From Metallosphaera cuprina Ar-4 (GTDB lineage Archaea > Thermoproteota > Thermoprotei_A > Sulfolobales > Sulfolobaceae): DNA of 64,000 bases. The DNA is taken from positions 1-64,000 of the forward strand of contig NC_015435.1 of NCBI RefSeq assembly GCF_000204925.1, read 5' to 3'. Below the pieces are notes generated by a model. The model had not been told where the DNA came from. It saw only the letters and a list, made by a program, of their open reading frames with translations, and ran no database searches. How positions within the stretch are numbered: position 1 is the stretch's first letter; each line of letters starts with the position of its first letter. Below, piece after piece: positions 45,905 to 54,523 of the stretch. Both the position numbers and the translations under genes were made by a program.

Positions 45905-46616
45905 CTCCTTTCTCAAGAGGAGCTATTATTTTCATAGGTACTCCACTACCTAAACTGAACTCTATTTCGCTTGAAAAAGATAAAGCATTGACTACCTTTT
46001 CTAGAACAGGGGTGCCGTACCTAACGTTTGTTAAGCTTTCAATCATCAGCTCAGATAAAGGCTTACCTTCCCTAAGCGTCGCAATGTAACCTTTGCCGGT
46101 CTCTTGGACTTTTAGTACTATGCTATCATTCTCAGCAACTATCTCGATTTCATCCCCTATTTTAGAAGCTTCACTAATTATAGCTTTGAAAATCTCACCG
46201 TCAATTTTTGCTGTAACACTATGGTTAACGGAGGGCTCCTTTAACGATTGAACTTCTTTTTTCTCAACCTTTAGGCTCAAGTTGCTTCGCGTTCCCGTCT
46301 TCTCGTCTCTAACTGTTATCCTTATACCGTCCTCAATTTCGTATATTTCTATACTAGATCTTCCCTTCATCTTTGATAATATTTTTTTCAAATCATTTAG
46401 ATTAAGTTCTATAGACATAGGTTTCTCTATTTGGTACTCTTCGAGTGAATCCTTGCTTATGTCAACAACTCCCATCATTACTTTATCCTCTGTTAGATAT
46501 TTACTACTTATCCCTTCTTCTGTAAGGTTGATGGGTAAGTTATCAGTTATCTTAGACATAGAAGAAATAATATAGTAAAAATCTTTCGAACTAGCGTATA
46601 TTGCTCTAAACATCAT
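45870..46616 (-). CDS. pcna1: DNA sliding clamp, PCNA1-like subunit
   Basis: One of the PCNA paralogues that form a heterotrimeric clamp in Sulfolobales. The 248 residues resemble PCNA1 as I recall it: a domain with DFYYIISSMSKITDNLPINLTEEGISSKYLTEDKV, and the C-terminal FWVAPRL. The other paralogue in the window (53786) is PCNA2-like. Its start overlaps rpo13 by 4 bases, so it is made with an RNA polymerase subunit. Confidence 0.85.
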   Translation of the reverse strand: MMFRAIYASSKDFYYIISSMSKITDNLPINLTEEGISSKYLTEDKVMMGVVDISKDSLEEYQIEKPMSIELNLNDLKKILSKMKGRSSIEIYEIEDGIRITVRDEKTGTRSNLSLKVEKKEVQSLKEPSVNHSVTAKIDGEIFKAIISEASKIGDEIEIVAENDSIVLKVQETGKGYIATLREGKPLSELMIESLTNVRYGTPVLEKVVNALSFSSEIEFSLGSGVPMKIIAPLEKGASLKFWVAPRL

Positions 46617-46909
46617 TCTTCCTTACTCTTCTTGGCCTTTTTAACTTTCTTAGTAGTTTTCCTCTTAGATTGAGTAGCTTTGCTTTTCTCAGTCTTACTT
46701 TCAAACAGGGAGTTATTTGCTTCAAACTCTTTCTTAGCCTCATCTATACTAATTTTACCTGCGATTAACCTATGCCATATATCTGTGTTTTTTGTTAACA
46801 GTTCAATATCCTGAAGCGACATAGCCGGTATTCCTTCATCTTCATCCTCAACTCTCACCTCATCTGAAGAAACTTGTGGTTCGCTCTCCTCTTCAAAGTC
46901 TTCTGACAT
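46613..46909 (-). CDS. rpo13: RNA polymerase subunit Rpo13
   Basis: Crenarchaeal-specific RNA polymerase subunit, 98 residues. It has an acidic disordered N-terminus, a short helix-turn-helix core (MSLQDIELLTKNTDIWHRLIAGKISIDEAKKEFE, residues 30-63) and a lysine-rich tail (KRKTTKKVKKAKKSKEE) that in Sulfolobus contacts DNA. The core matches the protein I remember from Sulfolobus. It is not part of the main RNA polymerase operon but lies between pcna1 and the membrane ATPase. Confidence 0.82.
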   Translation of the reverse strand: MSEDFEEESEPQVSSDEVRVEDEDEGIPAMSLQDIELLTKNTDIWHRLIAGKISIDEAKKEFEANNSLFESKTEKSKATQSKRKTTKKVKKAKKSKEE

Positions 46910-46914
46910 TCTGA

Positions 46915-48561
46915 TTACCTCCCATCTATGCGAACAATTATTACTTCATCCTCCGTTATATCTCTTGTTATCATCATTCCTCTCTCAAGTCCTGAAAGGC
47001 TCTCGTAGATTGTCCTTTCAGCATTTATATATCTTCCTCCTATGATCTTTGAAATGTAAGAGAGCTCGTCCGGCTCGCTCAGTCTCATAGCCATTACAAG
47101 AGTAGCGTTATTTATTATTCTTTCTAGCTTTTTTGAGTACTGAGAGATTATAATAAACCCGTGGCCGAACTTTCTTCCCTCTGCAAATAGCCTCTCTGCC
47201 AACCTCTCGCCGCTTTCCTTTTCAAGGAGAAAAGGAGCCTCATCTATAACTATCAACCTTTTCAGGGTGTTAGACTTTTCATTATACATGTAATTAAATA
47301 TTGATATTAGTACAGATTCCATTATTATATATTTTATGTGAGACGTTGTTACTTTAGAGAAATCTAGTACAACCTGACCTCTAAGAAGATCCTTAATGTC
47401 TTCCTTCCCTAAAAACACGTTAGAATCTAGGAACAACAGGTAAGGCTCAATGCTTTTCAGCTGATTTATGTCTTGAGAGTTAATAGCAGCTACCTTTTTT
47501 CTCTGGATGAGTGTAATTAGATCTCTAATTGTTGGAGGCTCTAAGCTCCAAGTACTTCGATCTTCATCATATATCCCTTTTTCTTGATAGGCTTCAATCA
47601 GCAGATTTGAGATAGTCATCGTTTGAATGTTTCCTAGACCGAATACTGACTTCAGCATCATAGCTATTTCGGTTGATCTCTGTTTTGGAGATCTTTCAAA
47701 AAGCGATAAAGGGTTTAAGCCATTAACTGACATATCTATCTTCTTTCCTGGAATGTCAGAATACTCCCCGTGAATATCGAAGACTATATAGTCAATTTTA
47801 ATCTGGCTCAGAATAGTCCTAGCTAAGGTCGACTTTCCATATCCACTGGATCCTATGATCACAGAATTATAATTCTTCATTTTATTGAAATCTATGTAAA
47901 ATTTTCCTCTTTCATTAACCCATTTATATCTATAACCAGATTGAAATATGCCCGGAATTACTCCTTTTATTAATACTTTTTCAATTGTACCAATATATAT
48001 TTGATTACTAGGTCCATTGTATGATTTTGGTTCAAATATTATTAGATACGGTAGAAGAATCCATGACAAGGAGGAGAGTAACGCTAAATAAAATTCACCA
48101 AGAAAAGATGAAAACACACAATCAACAATTACTCCTACTACTAGGAAAACGGATTTGGTTAACCAGTATACAAGTATCGACAAAACAAACGTTAGCAAGA
48201 AGATTTTCGAATCAGGTCTTCTATTTAACCTCCTTATCGTAAGTGTGCTTCTCTCCCAGAGCGATCTTGTTAAAAACATGATAAGAAATGCAACCCCTAA
48301 GCCCGAGATGTAATATGTAACTGCTAGAAGATCGCTGACGTTGAACAAAGTGAGCAGAGTAACAATAGATAGAGCATATGCAAAACTTGAAAACATAGAT
48401 TCAAGTATAAATGGAAATACTACTCCGTTAATGAAGAGGGCAAGAGGAATGATTAGAAAAGCAGATAGCTGTCCTAGATATGTAGGAATCAAATAAGGTA
48501 TAAGGGCTACTTCAATTAAGGTTATAGAGAGTACAATGAGATATCTAAGGGTAACTTCCAT
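46915..48561 (-). CDS. membrane-anchored HerA/VirB4-type ATPase, possibly CedB
   Basis: 548 residues: about six or seven hydrophobic helices in the first 180, then a HerA-like ATPase. Walker A is GSSGYGKST, followed by FDIHGEYSD, and the Walker B region is LIVIDEAPFLLEKESGERL with an arginine-rich C-terminal part (LAERLFAEGRKFGHGFIIISQ). The combination of several membrane helices and a HerA/VirB4 motor matches CedB, the ATPase of the crenarchaeal DNA-import system. This assignment is by architecture only; no cedA-like gene is visible in this window. It is followed by rpo13 after 5 bases. Confidence 0.7.
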   Translation of the reverse strand: MEVTLRYLIVLSITLIEVALIPYLIPTYLGQLSAFLIIPLALFINGVVFPFILESMFSSFAYALSIVTLLTLFNVSDLLAVTYYISGLGVAFLIMFLTRSLWERSTLTIRRLNRRPDSKIFLLTFVLSILVYWLTKSVFLVVGVIVDCVFSSFLGEFYLALLSSLSWILLPYLIIFEPKSYNGPSNQIYIGTIEKVLIKGVIPGIFQSGYRYKWVNERGKFYIDFNKMKNYNSVIIGSSGYGKSTLARTILSQIKIDYIVFDIHGEYSDIPGKKIDMSVNGLNPLSLFERSPKQRSTEIAMMLKSVFGLGNIQTMTISNLLIEAYQEKGIYDEDRSTWSLEPPTIRDLITLIQRKKVAAINSQDINQLKSIEPYLLFLDSNVFLGKEDIKDLLRGQVVLDFSKVTTSHIKYIIMESVLISIFNYMYNEKSNTLKRLIVIDEAPFLLEKESGERLAERLFAEGRKFGHGFIIISQYSKKLERIINNATLVMAMRLSEPDELSYISKIIGGRYINAERTIYESLSGLERGMMITRDITEDEVIIVRIDGR

Positions 48562-48600
48562 ATCTTTAAAAAACCTAATAGTCGAAAATAATATGTCTTC

Positions 48601-51318
48601 ATGTATTCGACCGCTCAGGAATTTATCTTAAAACTTAGATCTCTTGGATATACTCAGCTTACTCCTATTCAAAAAATGGCAATACCAAGTATACTAAAAG
48701 GAAAGCACACTTTAATCGTTGCTCCAACTGGTCACGGAAAAACGGAAGCCGCAATAATCCCTGTCATGTATCATCTATTTTTAAACAAATATAATAAAAT
48801 ATCTGCTTTGTATATTTCGCCATTAAGAGCATTAAATAGAGATTTAGAGGCAAGGCTAAAAAGAATTGGGCAGGAGTTTGGGGTAAACGTAAGCACTAGA
48901 CATGGAGATAACTCCAGGAAGGAGAAAAAAGACGTGGTACTAAATCCTCCTGATCTCCTTATAACTACTCCTGAGACGCTTCTCTACCTGATCACTTACA
49001 ATAGAATGAAAAATTTACTTAGCAACTTAAGATGGATTATAATAGACGAGCTTCAGGAGATGCTGGATGAGAAAAGAGGCTACGAATTGTCGGTTGTTAT
49101 TCAAAGGATCAAGAGAATTACGAAAAATCCAAGAATTATAGGTTTGTCTGCAACAATAAGTAACATTGAGTTAGCTAAGGCATATCTAAGCTTAAACGAA
49201 GATGTAGAAGTCGCTAAAATAGATGCAAGAAAAGAGATGGAGGTAATAGTTGATATACCTCAAGTCTCAAGAGAAATAGTAGACAAATCTTTAAGATATG
49301 GCAAGGACCCAGTTTTATTTTCCAGATTGACAAGGCTAGTTGAGATAATAGAGAAAAGCAAGCCTACTTTAATTTTTACAAATACAAGAGAGACGGCAGA
49401 GTTTCTTGCTCATGAACTTGGCCAAATGTTTAACATTAAGATAGCCTCTCATCACGGTTCGCTTTCTAGAGAGGTGAGAATGGACACAGAAAATGAGTTT
49501 AAGAAGGGAAAACTGGATGCCATTGTGGCCACCTCTAGCCTAGAGCTAGGAATAGATATTGGTAATATCTCTCTAGTAATTCAGTATATGTCCCCAAGGC
49601 AGTGCGTAAGACTAGTTCAAAGAGTCGGACGAAGTGGACATTCACTAAAAGGCGTAGCTAAAGGCATAGTAATACCAGGGAGTTCTATATACGACGTTTT
49701 AGAGTCAAAAGCAATTACAGAGCTTTCCAGAGAGTATCTTGAGCCCATGGTGCCCGAGGAAAATCCTCTAGATGTAATAGCTCATCAGCTAGCCGGGATG
49801 GTAATCGATGAACCGGTGTCCCTAAAGGATGCCCTTGAAATCTTTCACGGTTCTCCATATTTTAAGAACCTATCACTCGAGGAATTAGAAGAAGTAATAG
49901 AGCAGTTACAAGCAGAGAAAGTTATAAAGAGGGAAGGAGACAAATTGAAACCGTCAAGGAGGACATGGAAGTACTACTATAGTATTAACATGATACCTGA
50001 CTCCAACACATCTTACACTGTTATAGATACCGATTCTAATCAGAAAGTAGGAAATCTAGATTTTGATTTCGTCTCTATACTTAGTGAGGATGACGTTTTC
50101 ATTTTAGGCGGTAAGCTTTGGCGTGTTATCTCAATCGATGATGGGAAAGTCTATGTCGTTTCGGCAGAACTAAAGAAAGGTGACTTACCTAGTTGGTTCG
50201 GCGAAGCTATTCCTGTGGAGAAGGAGATATCAATGAAAGTATATAGTTACCTTGAGGATATCCTATCTGGAAAAATTACGGTAGAAAAAGAGATTAGAGA
50301 GAAGTTAGAAGATCATTTATCTAGGAACTATCCGATTCCAAGGAGAGATGAGATCCTTGTGGAGCTAATTGGATCAGACTTGATAGTCATTCATTCTCCT
50401 TTCGGATCTAAGGGTAACAATACTTTAGGTTCACTCATTTGTGCCATTTTTGCCTCAAAAGGGTATACAGTCTCCTACAGAAACGATCCTTATCACATAG
50501 TGATAACCTCAATGTCTTCTTTTAATCTTCAATTAGTAAATGAAGTAATTAATAAACTCAGCCTGATAGATTTAAAATATGCATCCAGTCTGTTGGAAAG
50601 CGAGATAATAGGTTCTCCCCAATTCAAATGGATCTTACTTATTGAGGCTCAAAGATTTGGGGCTATAGATAAAGGAGTTGAGGCTAAATTGGGCCAATAT
50701 GTTCTAAAGGCATATATAGATACCATAATAGGTAAGGAGGCTATAAAAGAATTCTTGGTAAAGTTTCATGACTTAGACGTAATACCACTGATTAGGAAAG
50801 TTAAATGGAACGTTGTAGAGGTACCTTCACCCTCACCTCTGGCTGAGGACTTCTTGCAGCGGCTCCTTGCGTTCACTCCTTCTAATGAAAAGCCTCTCAT
50901 GATAGAAGTATTTAAGAGGAGAATGATGAATAAAGAACTTCTCTTCATATGTCTTATGTGTGGATGGAATTCTACATCCAAAGTATCCGAGACACCTAAC
51001 AAGTGTCCAAAATGCGATTCTGTCTTTATAACCTCGACTTTTCCTGATGACAAAGAGGCTATAGACATAATAAGGAAGAATATAGAAGGGAAAAGACTTA
51101 ACGGTAAAGAGAGGAAGAGATTATCTGAGCTGAAGCTCATCTCTTCACTCTTTACTAATTACGGAAGAATGACTTTCTTGGCCCTAGCGGTAAGAGGAAT
51201 AGGTCCTTCGAATCTAGCTAACGTATTAAGGTATCTCTCACAAGGAGAGGATAAGTTCTATGAAAAATTAATGGAGGAAGAGAGGAAGTTTATTCGTTAT
51301 AGAAAGTACTGGCAGTAA
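48601..51318 (+). CDS. Lhr-like superfamily 2 DNA/RNA helicase
   Basis: 905 residues. RecA-like motor domains with Q-motif region YTQLTPIQKMAIP, Walker A APTGHGKTEA, motif III-like LSATI, TSSLELGIDIG and VQRVGRSGH, followed by a winged-helix/DUF4442-type Lhr C-terminal part and a four-cysteine zinc site near 778-798 (CLMCGW...CPKCDS). Motif II reads DELQ instead of the DEIH or DExH I expect in Lhr proteins. It is divergent from the HerA-like ATPase, with a TTTAAAAAAC box about 30 bases before the ATG. Confidence 0.85.
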   Translation: MYSTAQEFILKLRSLGYTQLTPIQKMAIPSILKGKHTLIVAPTGHGKTEAAIIPVMYHLFLNKYNKISALYISPLRALNRDLEARLKRIGQEFGVNVSTRHGDNSRKEKKDVVLNPPDLLITTPETLLYLITYNRMKNLLSNLRWIIIDELQEMLDEKRGYELSVVIQRIKRITKNPRIIGLSATISNIELAKAYLSLNEDVEVAKIDARKEMEVIVDIPQVSREIVDKSLRYGKDPVLFSRLTRLVEIIEKSKPTLIFTNTRETAEFLAHELGQMFNIKIASHHGSLSREVRMDTENEFKKGKLDAIVATSSLELGIDIGNISLVIQYMSPRQCVRLVQRVGRSGHSLKGVAKGIVIPGSSIYDVLESKAITELSREYLEPMVPEENPLDVIAHQLAGMVIDEPVSLKDALEIFHGSPYFKNLSLEELEEVIEQLQAEKVIKREGDKLKPSRRTWKYYYSINMIPDSNTSYTVIDTDSNQKVGNLDFDFVSILSEDDVFILGGKLWRVISIDDGKVYVVSAELKKGDLPSWFGEAIPVEKEISMKVYSYLEDILSGKITVEKEIREKLEDHLSRNYPIPRRDEILVELIGSDLIVIHSPFGSKGNNTLGSLICAIFASKGYTVSYRNDPYHIVITSMSSFNLQLVNEVINKLSLIDLKYASSLLESEIIGSPQFKWILLIEAQRFGAIDKGVEAKLGQYVLKAYIDTIIGKEAIKEFLVKFHDLDVIPLIRKVKWNVVEVPSPSPLAEDFLQRLLAFTPSNEKPLMIEVFKRRMMNKELLFICLMCGWNSTSKVSETPNKCPKCDSVFITSTFPDDKEAIDIIRKNIEGKRLNGKERKRLSELKLISSLFTNYGRMTFLALAVRGIGPSNLANVLRYLSQGEDKFYEKLMEEERKFIRYRKYWQ

Positions 51319-51359
51319 ATTTTTAATATAACGAGCTAATTTTGTCTTCGTGTTCCGAT

Positions 51360-51650
51360 ATGGCGATAATAGAAGTTGGAAGAATATGTGTAAAGCTTAC
51401 GGGTAGAGAGGCTGGTAGTAAATGTGTTATTGTAGATATCATAGATGATAATTTTGTACTTATAACTGGTCCTAAGAGCCTTAGTGGAGTTAAAAGAAGG
51501 AGGGCCAACATATCTCATATTGAACCAACCGATAAGACTATAGAGATCAGTAAGGGAGCTTCGGATCAAGAGGTAGAGTCAAAAATTAAGGAAGTAGGCC
51601 TAACCGACTTTATGAAAGAGAGGGTGAAGATAAAGATTCCAGTGATATGA
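51360..51650 (+). CDS. rpl14e: 50S ribosomal protein L14e
   Basis: 96 residues, KOW-type: MAIIEVGRICVKLTGREAGSKCVIVDIIDDNFVLITGP and VKRRRANISHIEPTDK. I use the ATG at 51360; an ORF from 51342 adds six unconserved residues. cbf5 starts right at its stop codon, the conserved archaeal L14e-Cbf5 pairing. Confidence 0.93.
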   Translation: MAIIEVGRICVKLTGREAGSKCVIVDIIDDNFVLITGPKSLSGVKRRRANISHIEPTDKTIEISKGASDQEVESKIKEVGLTDFMKERVKIKIPVI

Positions 51651-52671
51651 ATGAATATTACCCCTTTTATAAGGAGAATAGATGAGTTTTGTAATGCAAG
51701 TTTATCTTGGAATACAGTCAAGGCTTACGTTCCTATAGGAGATTTCGGATCTTATCCCGATAAAAGGTCTGTACCAGAACTGATTAAGACGTCGATAATC
51801 AATTTGGATAAGCCGCCAGGCCCAACTAGTCACGAAGTCGCATTCTGGATTAAGAACATGTTTAATCTCCCTAGGGTAGGGCACGGAGGGACCCTAGAGC
51901 TGCTCTAAGCGGGGTAATCCCAAGGTTACAGGTGTCCTGCCCATTGGATTAGGTAAAGCAACTAAAATAATGAATTTGGTTACGAAGTCAATTAAGGAAT
52001 ATGTGTGTCTTATGGAAGTACATTGCGATGTCAACGAGAGCGAGATCATGGACGTTGCGAAGACGTTCATAGGGAAAATATATCAAAAACCTCCTGTTAG
52101 ATCATCAGTCAAGAGAAGGGTTAGAAAGAGAGAGGTTTACTCTATTGATGTCCTAGAAATAGACAAGAGGAAGGTTCTGATGAGAATATCATCTGAGCCT
52201 GGAACATATATGAGAAAAATATGTCATGATATGGGGATTTTGTTAAATTGTGGGGCTCATATGAGGGAGCTAAGGAGAGTGAGATCTGGAATATTCAAAG
52301 AAGACACTTTGGTGACCTTGCAGCAAGTTTCGGAGGCCCTATATCTATATCGTAACTGTGGAGAAGAAGAGGAGCTCAGGAAAATCCTTATGCCTATGGA
52401 GATAGCCTTCTGTGGCGTACCAAAGATTATAGTCGACGATGAGACTGTAAATTCCATTTCTTACGGTTCACCGCTCATGGCTCCCGGGATCATAGCTTAT
52501 CAAGATTTCAAGAAGGGAGATTATGTAGGTCTTATAACGTGGAAGGGTGAAGGTATCGCAATAGGTAAAGCAGTGATCGATTCCAAGCAATTAGGTAAGA
52601 AAGGGGAGGTCGTAAAGACAGAAAGAGTACTTATGGACAAGGATATTTATCCAAAGGCTTGGAAGAAATGA
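51651..52671 (+). CDS. cbf5: tRNA/rRNA pseudouridine synthase Cbf5 (join 51651-51897, 51917-52671)
   Basis: Catalytic subunit of H/ACA RNPs. Read straight through, the frame stops at 51906 inside the motif GGTLD. Removing bases 51898-51916 restores HGGTLDPKVTGVLP with the catalytic aspartate and continues in frame to the TruB domain and C-terminal PUA domain, giving 333 residues. The junction is flanked by a complete bulge-helix-bulge: GGGA/TCCC, CCCT/GGGG (one G-U), and GCT/AGC. cbf5 introns spliced by the tRNA endonuclease are documented in Crenarchaeota, so this is an expected intron, not a frameshift. The methyltransferase gene starts in its TGA. Confidence 0.95.
51898..51916 (+). other. 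19-base archaeal intron in cbf5
   Basis: AGCTGCTCTAAGCGGGGTA. The 5-prime splice lies in the bulge AG^A after CCCT; the 3-prime splice lies in TA^A after GGGG. Both 3-base bulges are separated by a 4-base-pair helix, as the splicing endonuclease requires. The inner helix GCT/AGC is closed by a 6-base loop. Confidence 0.93.
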
Positions 52672-53219
52672 TTTATGTCGTAACAGATGTAGTTAACGGT
52701 GTTCCTCTGAGCCTAATAAGCTATCCTGGTCTTTTTTCCAAAAAGAGGCTTGACTTAGGAACTCGAGTACTACTTGAGAATTTAATAATTCCAAAAGAAG
52801 GAACAGTGGTGGATCTAGGGTGTGGTTATGGACCTATCGGGATTTACCTTGCCTTACAAAATCCTAGTTTAAGAGTTTACATGCTCGATGCTAATCCTTT
52901 AGCAGTGAAGGCATCTAAGGAGAACGTAGAGAGATATAAATTGAAAGAGAGAGTCACAGTGCTACGAAGCGACGTTCTATCTGCACTAGATGTGAAGGCT
53001 AGTGCCATCTTCTCAAACCCTCCTCTTTCCAAAGGCGTAGAGATCTTAGAGAAATTAGCTGTCGAGGCGTCAGAAAAACTCGAAAGAGCTGGATACATAC
53101 AAATGGTCCTATATAGAGGAGAAGTTAACGCAATTAAGGTTTTTAGTAAATATTTTTCTAAGGTAGAAGTGTTGAAGAGCGTTAAAGGATATTCGATAGT
53201 CTTTGTAGTAAACAATTAA
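52668..53219 (+). CDS. class I methyltransferase, RsmC-like
   Basis: 183 residues with the SAM-binding motif VVDLGCGYGPIGIYLAL (about 49-65), the acidic SAM contact MLDANPLAV, and the base-flipping NPPL motif in IFSNPPLSKG, which marks N-methylation of a base (for example m2G). The ATG at 52668 overlaps the cbf5 stop as ATGA; the TTG at 52659 is less likely. Coupling to the pseudouridine synthase suggests rRNA or tRNA modification; the target is not known. Confidence 0.82.
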   Translation: MIYVVTDVVNGVPLSLISYPGLFSKKRLDLGTRVLLENLIIPKEGTVVDLGCGYGPIGIYLALQNPSLRVYMLDANPLAVKASKENVERYKLKERVTVLRSDVLSALDVKASAIFSNPPLSKGVEILEKLAVEASEKLERAGYIQMVLYRGEVNAIKVFSKYFSKVEVLKSVKGYSIVFVVNN

Positions 53220-53221
53220 AG
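53213..53221 (+). promoter_or_regulatory. TATA box of tRNA-Ser(TGA)
   Basis: CAATTAAAG overlapping the methyltransferase stop codon, about 28 bases before tRNA position 1. Confidence 0.5.
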
Positions 53222-53244
53222 AGAGAACAAGCGATTATTATGAT

Positions 53245-53341
<97 letters not shown>

Positions 53342-53353
53342 TAAACATTCTAA

Positions 53354-53375
53354 CGTTTCATTGTGAACCGAAACG
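53354..53375. other. inverted repeat between convergent tRNA genes
   Basis: CGTTTC at 53354-53359 and its complement GAAACG at 53370-53375 form a 6-base-pair stem with a 10-base loop in the spacer behind tRNA-Ser(TGA). No function can be assigned; a role at transcript ends is possible. Confidence 0.3.
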
Positions 53376-53484
53376 AATTCAGTTAAATATTTTGTAAATC
53401 TAATATTTTAGACATTTAGGAAAAATAATAGTGAGTCCTATCATTATTTGTTAGTATTAAGGAGAACATTCTGAAATAATGAGG

Positions 53485-53559
53485 CGCCGCAGCCGGGATT
53501 TGAACCCGGGTCAGGGGCTCGACAGGCCCCCATCCTAGACCGGGCTAGACTACTGCGGC
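53485..53559 (-). tRNA. tRNA-Asp (GTC)
   Basis: Read on the minus strand: acceptor GCCGCAG/CTGCGGC, anticodon stem GGGGC/GCCCC with uninterrupted loop CTGTCGA (anticodon GTC), T arm CCGGG-TTCAAAT-CCCGG, discriminator G. No intron, CCA not encoded. It is convergent with tRNA-Ser(TGA). Confidence 0.96.
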
Positions 53560-53581
53560 ATCATAAATTTAATATATTTTA

Positions 53582-53590
53582 CATTTAAAG
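53582..53590 (-). promoter_or_regulatory. TATA box of tRNA-Asp
   Basis: On the minus strand CTTTAAATG, centred about 27 bases before the first base of tRNA-Asp. Confidence 0.5.
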
Positions 53591-53617
53591 CTATCCATTT
53601 TTATGGAACAGTGACAA

Positions 53618-53659
53618 AAGCTGTATAGCCTATATGATAAGGCTTAAGCTAAACAGCTT
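53618..53659. other. nested inverted repeat upstream of pcna2
   Basis: AAGCTGT (53618-53624) and ACAGCTT (53653-53659) pair perfectly over 7 bases, and AGCC (53627-53630) pairs with GGCT (53641-53644) inside, leaving the 10-base loop TATATGATAA. It lies in the 226-base spacer 53560-53785 between tRNA-Asp and pcna2, which otherwise shows only A/T-rich promoter-like sequence. Function unknown. Confidence 0.4.
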
Positions 53660-53785
53660 AATTAATGGCATAAAATTATTAAAGTTAAATCTCTTGGTTA
53701 AATTCTATAGATGGCTATGAGTATAGGTATAAAATAAGGGTTATAGCTTATAGTATCCTGAAATAATATTATTTGAGGAAATGAG

Positions 53786-54523
53786 ATGAGAATCGTCTAT
53801 AGTAACGCAATGGACTTTAAGGTAATTATCGAAGCTCTTACAAGGTTAATTGATGAGGCAACTCTTTCTTTTACAAACGCTGGTTTAGATCTTACAGCTA
53901 TTGATAGAGCTCATATATCGCTTCTAAAGTTACATTTTCCTAAGGAAGCTTTTGAAGAGTTCGATGTAAACGATCAGCTCAATTTTGGTTTTAACACGCA
54001 ATATTTAGAAAAGATAATGTCAAGCGCTAGGAAAAAGGAAAAAATGGAAATTGAGATTAATGATGAATCTCAAGCTATAATAAGAATGTTAGGCGATCCA
54101 AGGAAGGAGTTTATTGTAAGGAATATAGAGGTTCCTGTCCAGGAGATACCAGAGCTGAAATTAGACTATGACGTAAGAGCCAAAATAAACTCTTCAGGTT
54201 TTAAAAAGGCAATATCGGAGATTTCGTCAGTTAGTGATTCTGTAGAGATAGACTCTAACGAATCAGAACTTAAGCTAAGATCTAAGGGTGAAGTAGAGGT
54301 TGAGGTAGAGTTCACTAAAGATATAGGTGGTCTCCAAGAGATAGAGCTGAAAAAACCTTCCGTATCTAGTTACTCCTCTGAATACTTGGAAGATATACTT
54401 ATATTAACAAGACTTTCAGGTTTCATCAACCTCCTCTATGCTGAACAAAAACCACTACAGCTAGAATTTAATATGGAGAACGGAGGTAATGTAGTGTACC
54501 TATTAGCTCCTCAAATGGGGTGA
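53786..54523 (+). CDS. pcna2: DNA sliding clamp, PCNA2-like subunit
   Basis: 245 residues; matches PCNA2 as I recall it from Sulfolobus: ALTRLIDEATLSFTNAGLDLTAIDRAHISLLKLHFP, DVNDQLNFGFNTQYLEKIM, and the C-terminal YLLAPQ. With PCNA1 and a PCNA3 (not in this window) it would form the heterotrimeric clamp. A GAGG binding site lies 8 bases before the ATG, and a TTATAGCTTATAG stretch near 53743-53755 is a possible promoter. The next gene starts inside its stop codon. Confidence 0.87.
   Translation: MRIVYSNAMDFKVIIEALTRLIDEATLSFTNAGLDLTAIDRAHISLLKLHFPKEAFEEFDVNDQLNFGFNTQYLEKIMSSARKKEKMEIEINDESQAIIRMLGDPRKEFIVRNIEVPVQEIPELKLDYDVRAKINSSGFKKAISEISSVSDSVEIDSNESELKLRSKGEVEVEVEFTKDIGGLQEIELKKPSVSSYSSEYLEDILILTRLSGFINLLYAEQKPLQLEFNMENGGNVVYLLAPQMG

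Noticed and set aside
51651-51908. A separate short pseudouridine synthase fragment followed by a second gene at 51970
   Set aside because: Excising a 19-base bulge-helix-bulge intron joins them into a full-length Cbf5, so this is not a pseudogene or two genes.
53400-53450. Strong terminator hairpin around AAATAATAGTGA...TCATTATTT
   Set aside because: The stem needs a bulge and consists mostly of A-T pairs in an A/T-rich spacer; it may be chance.
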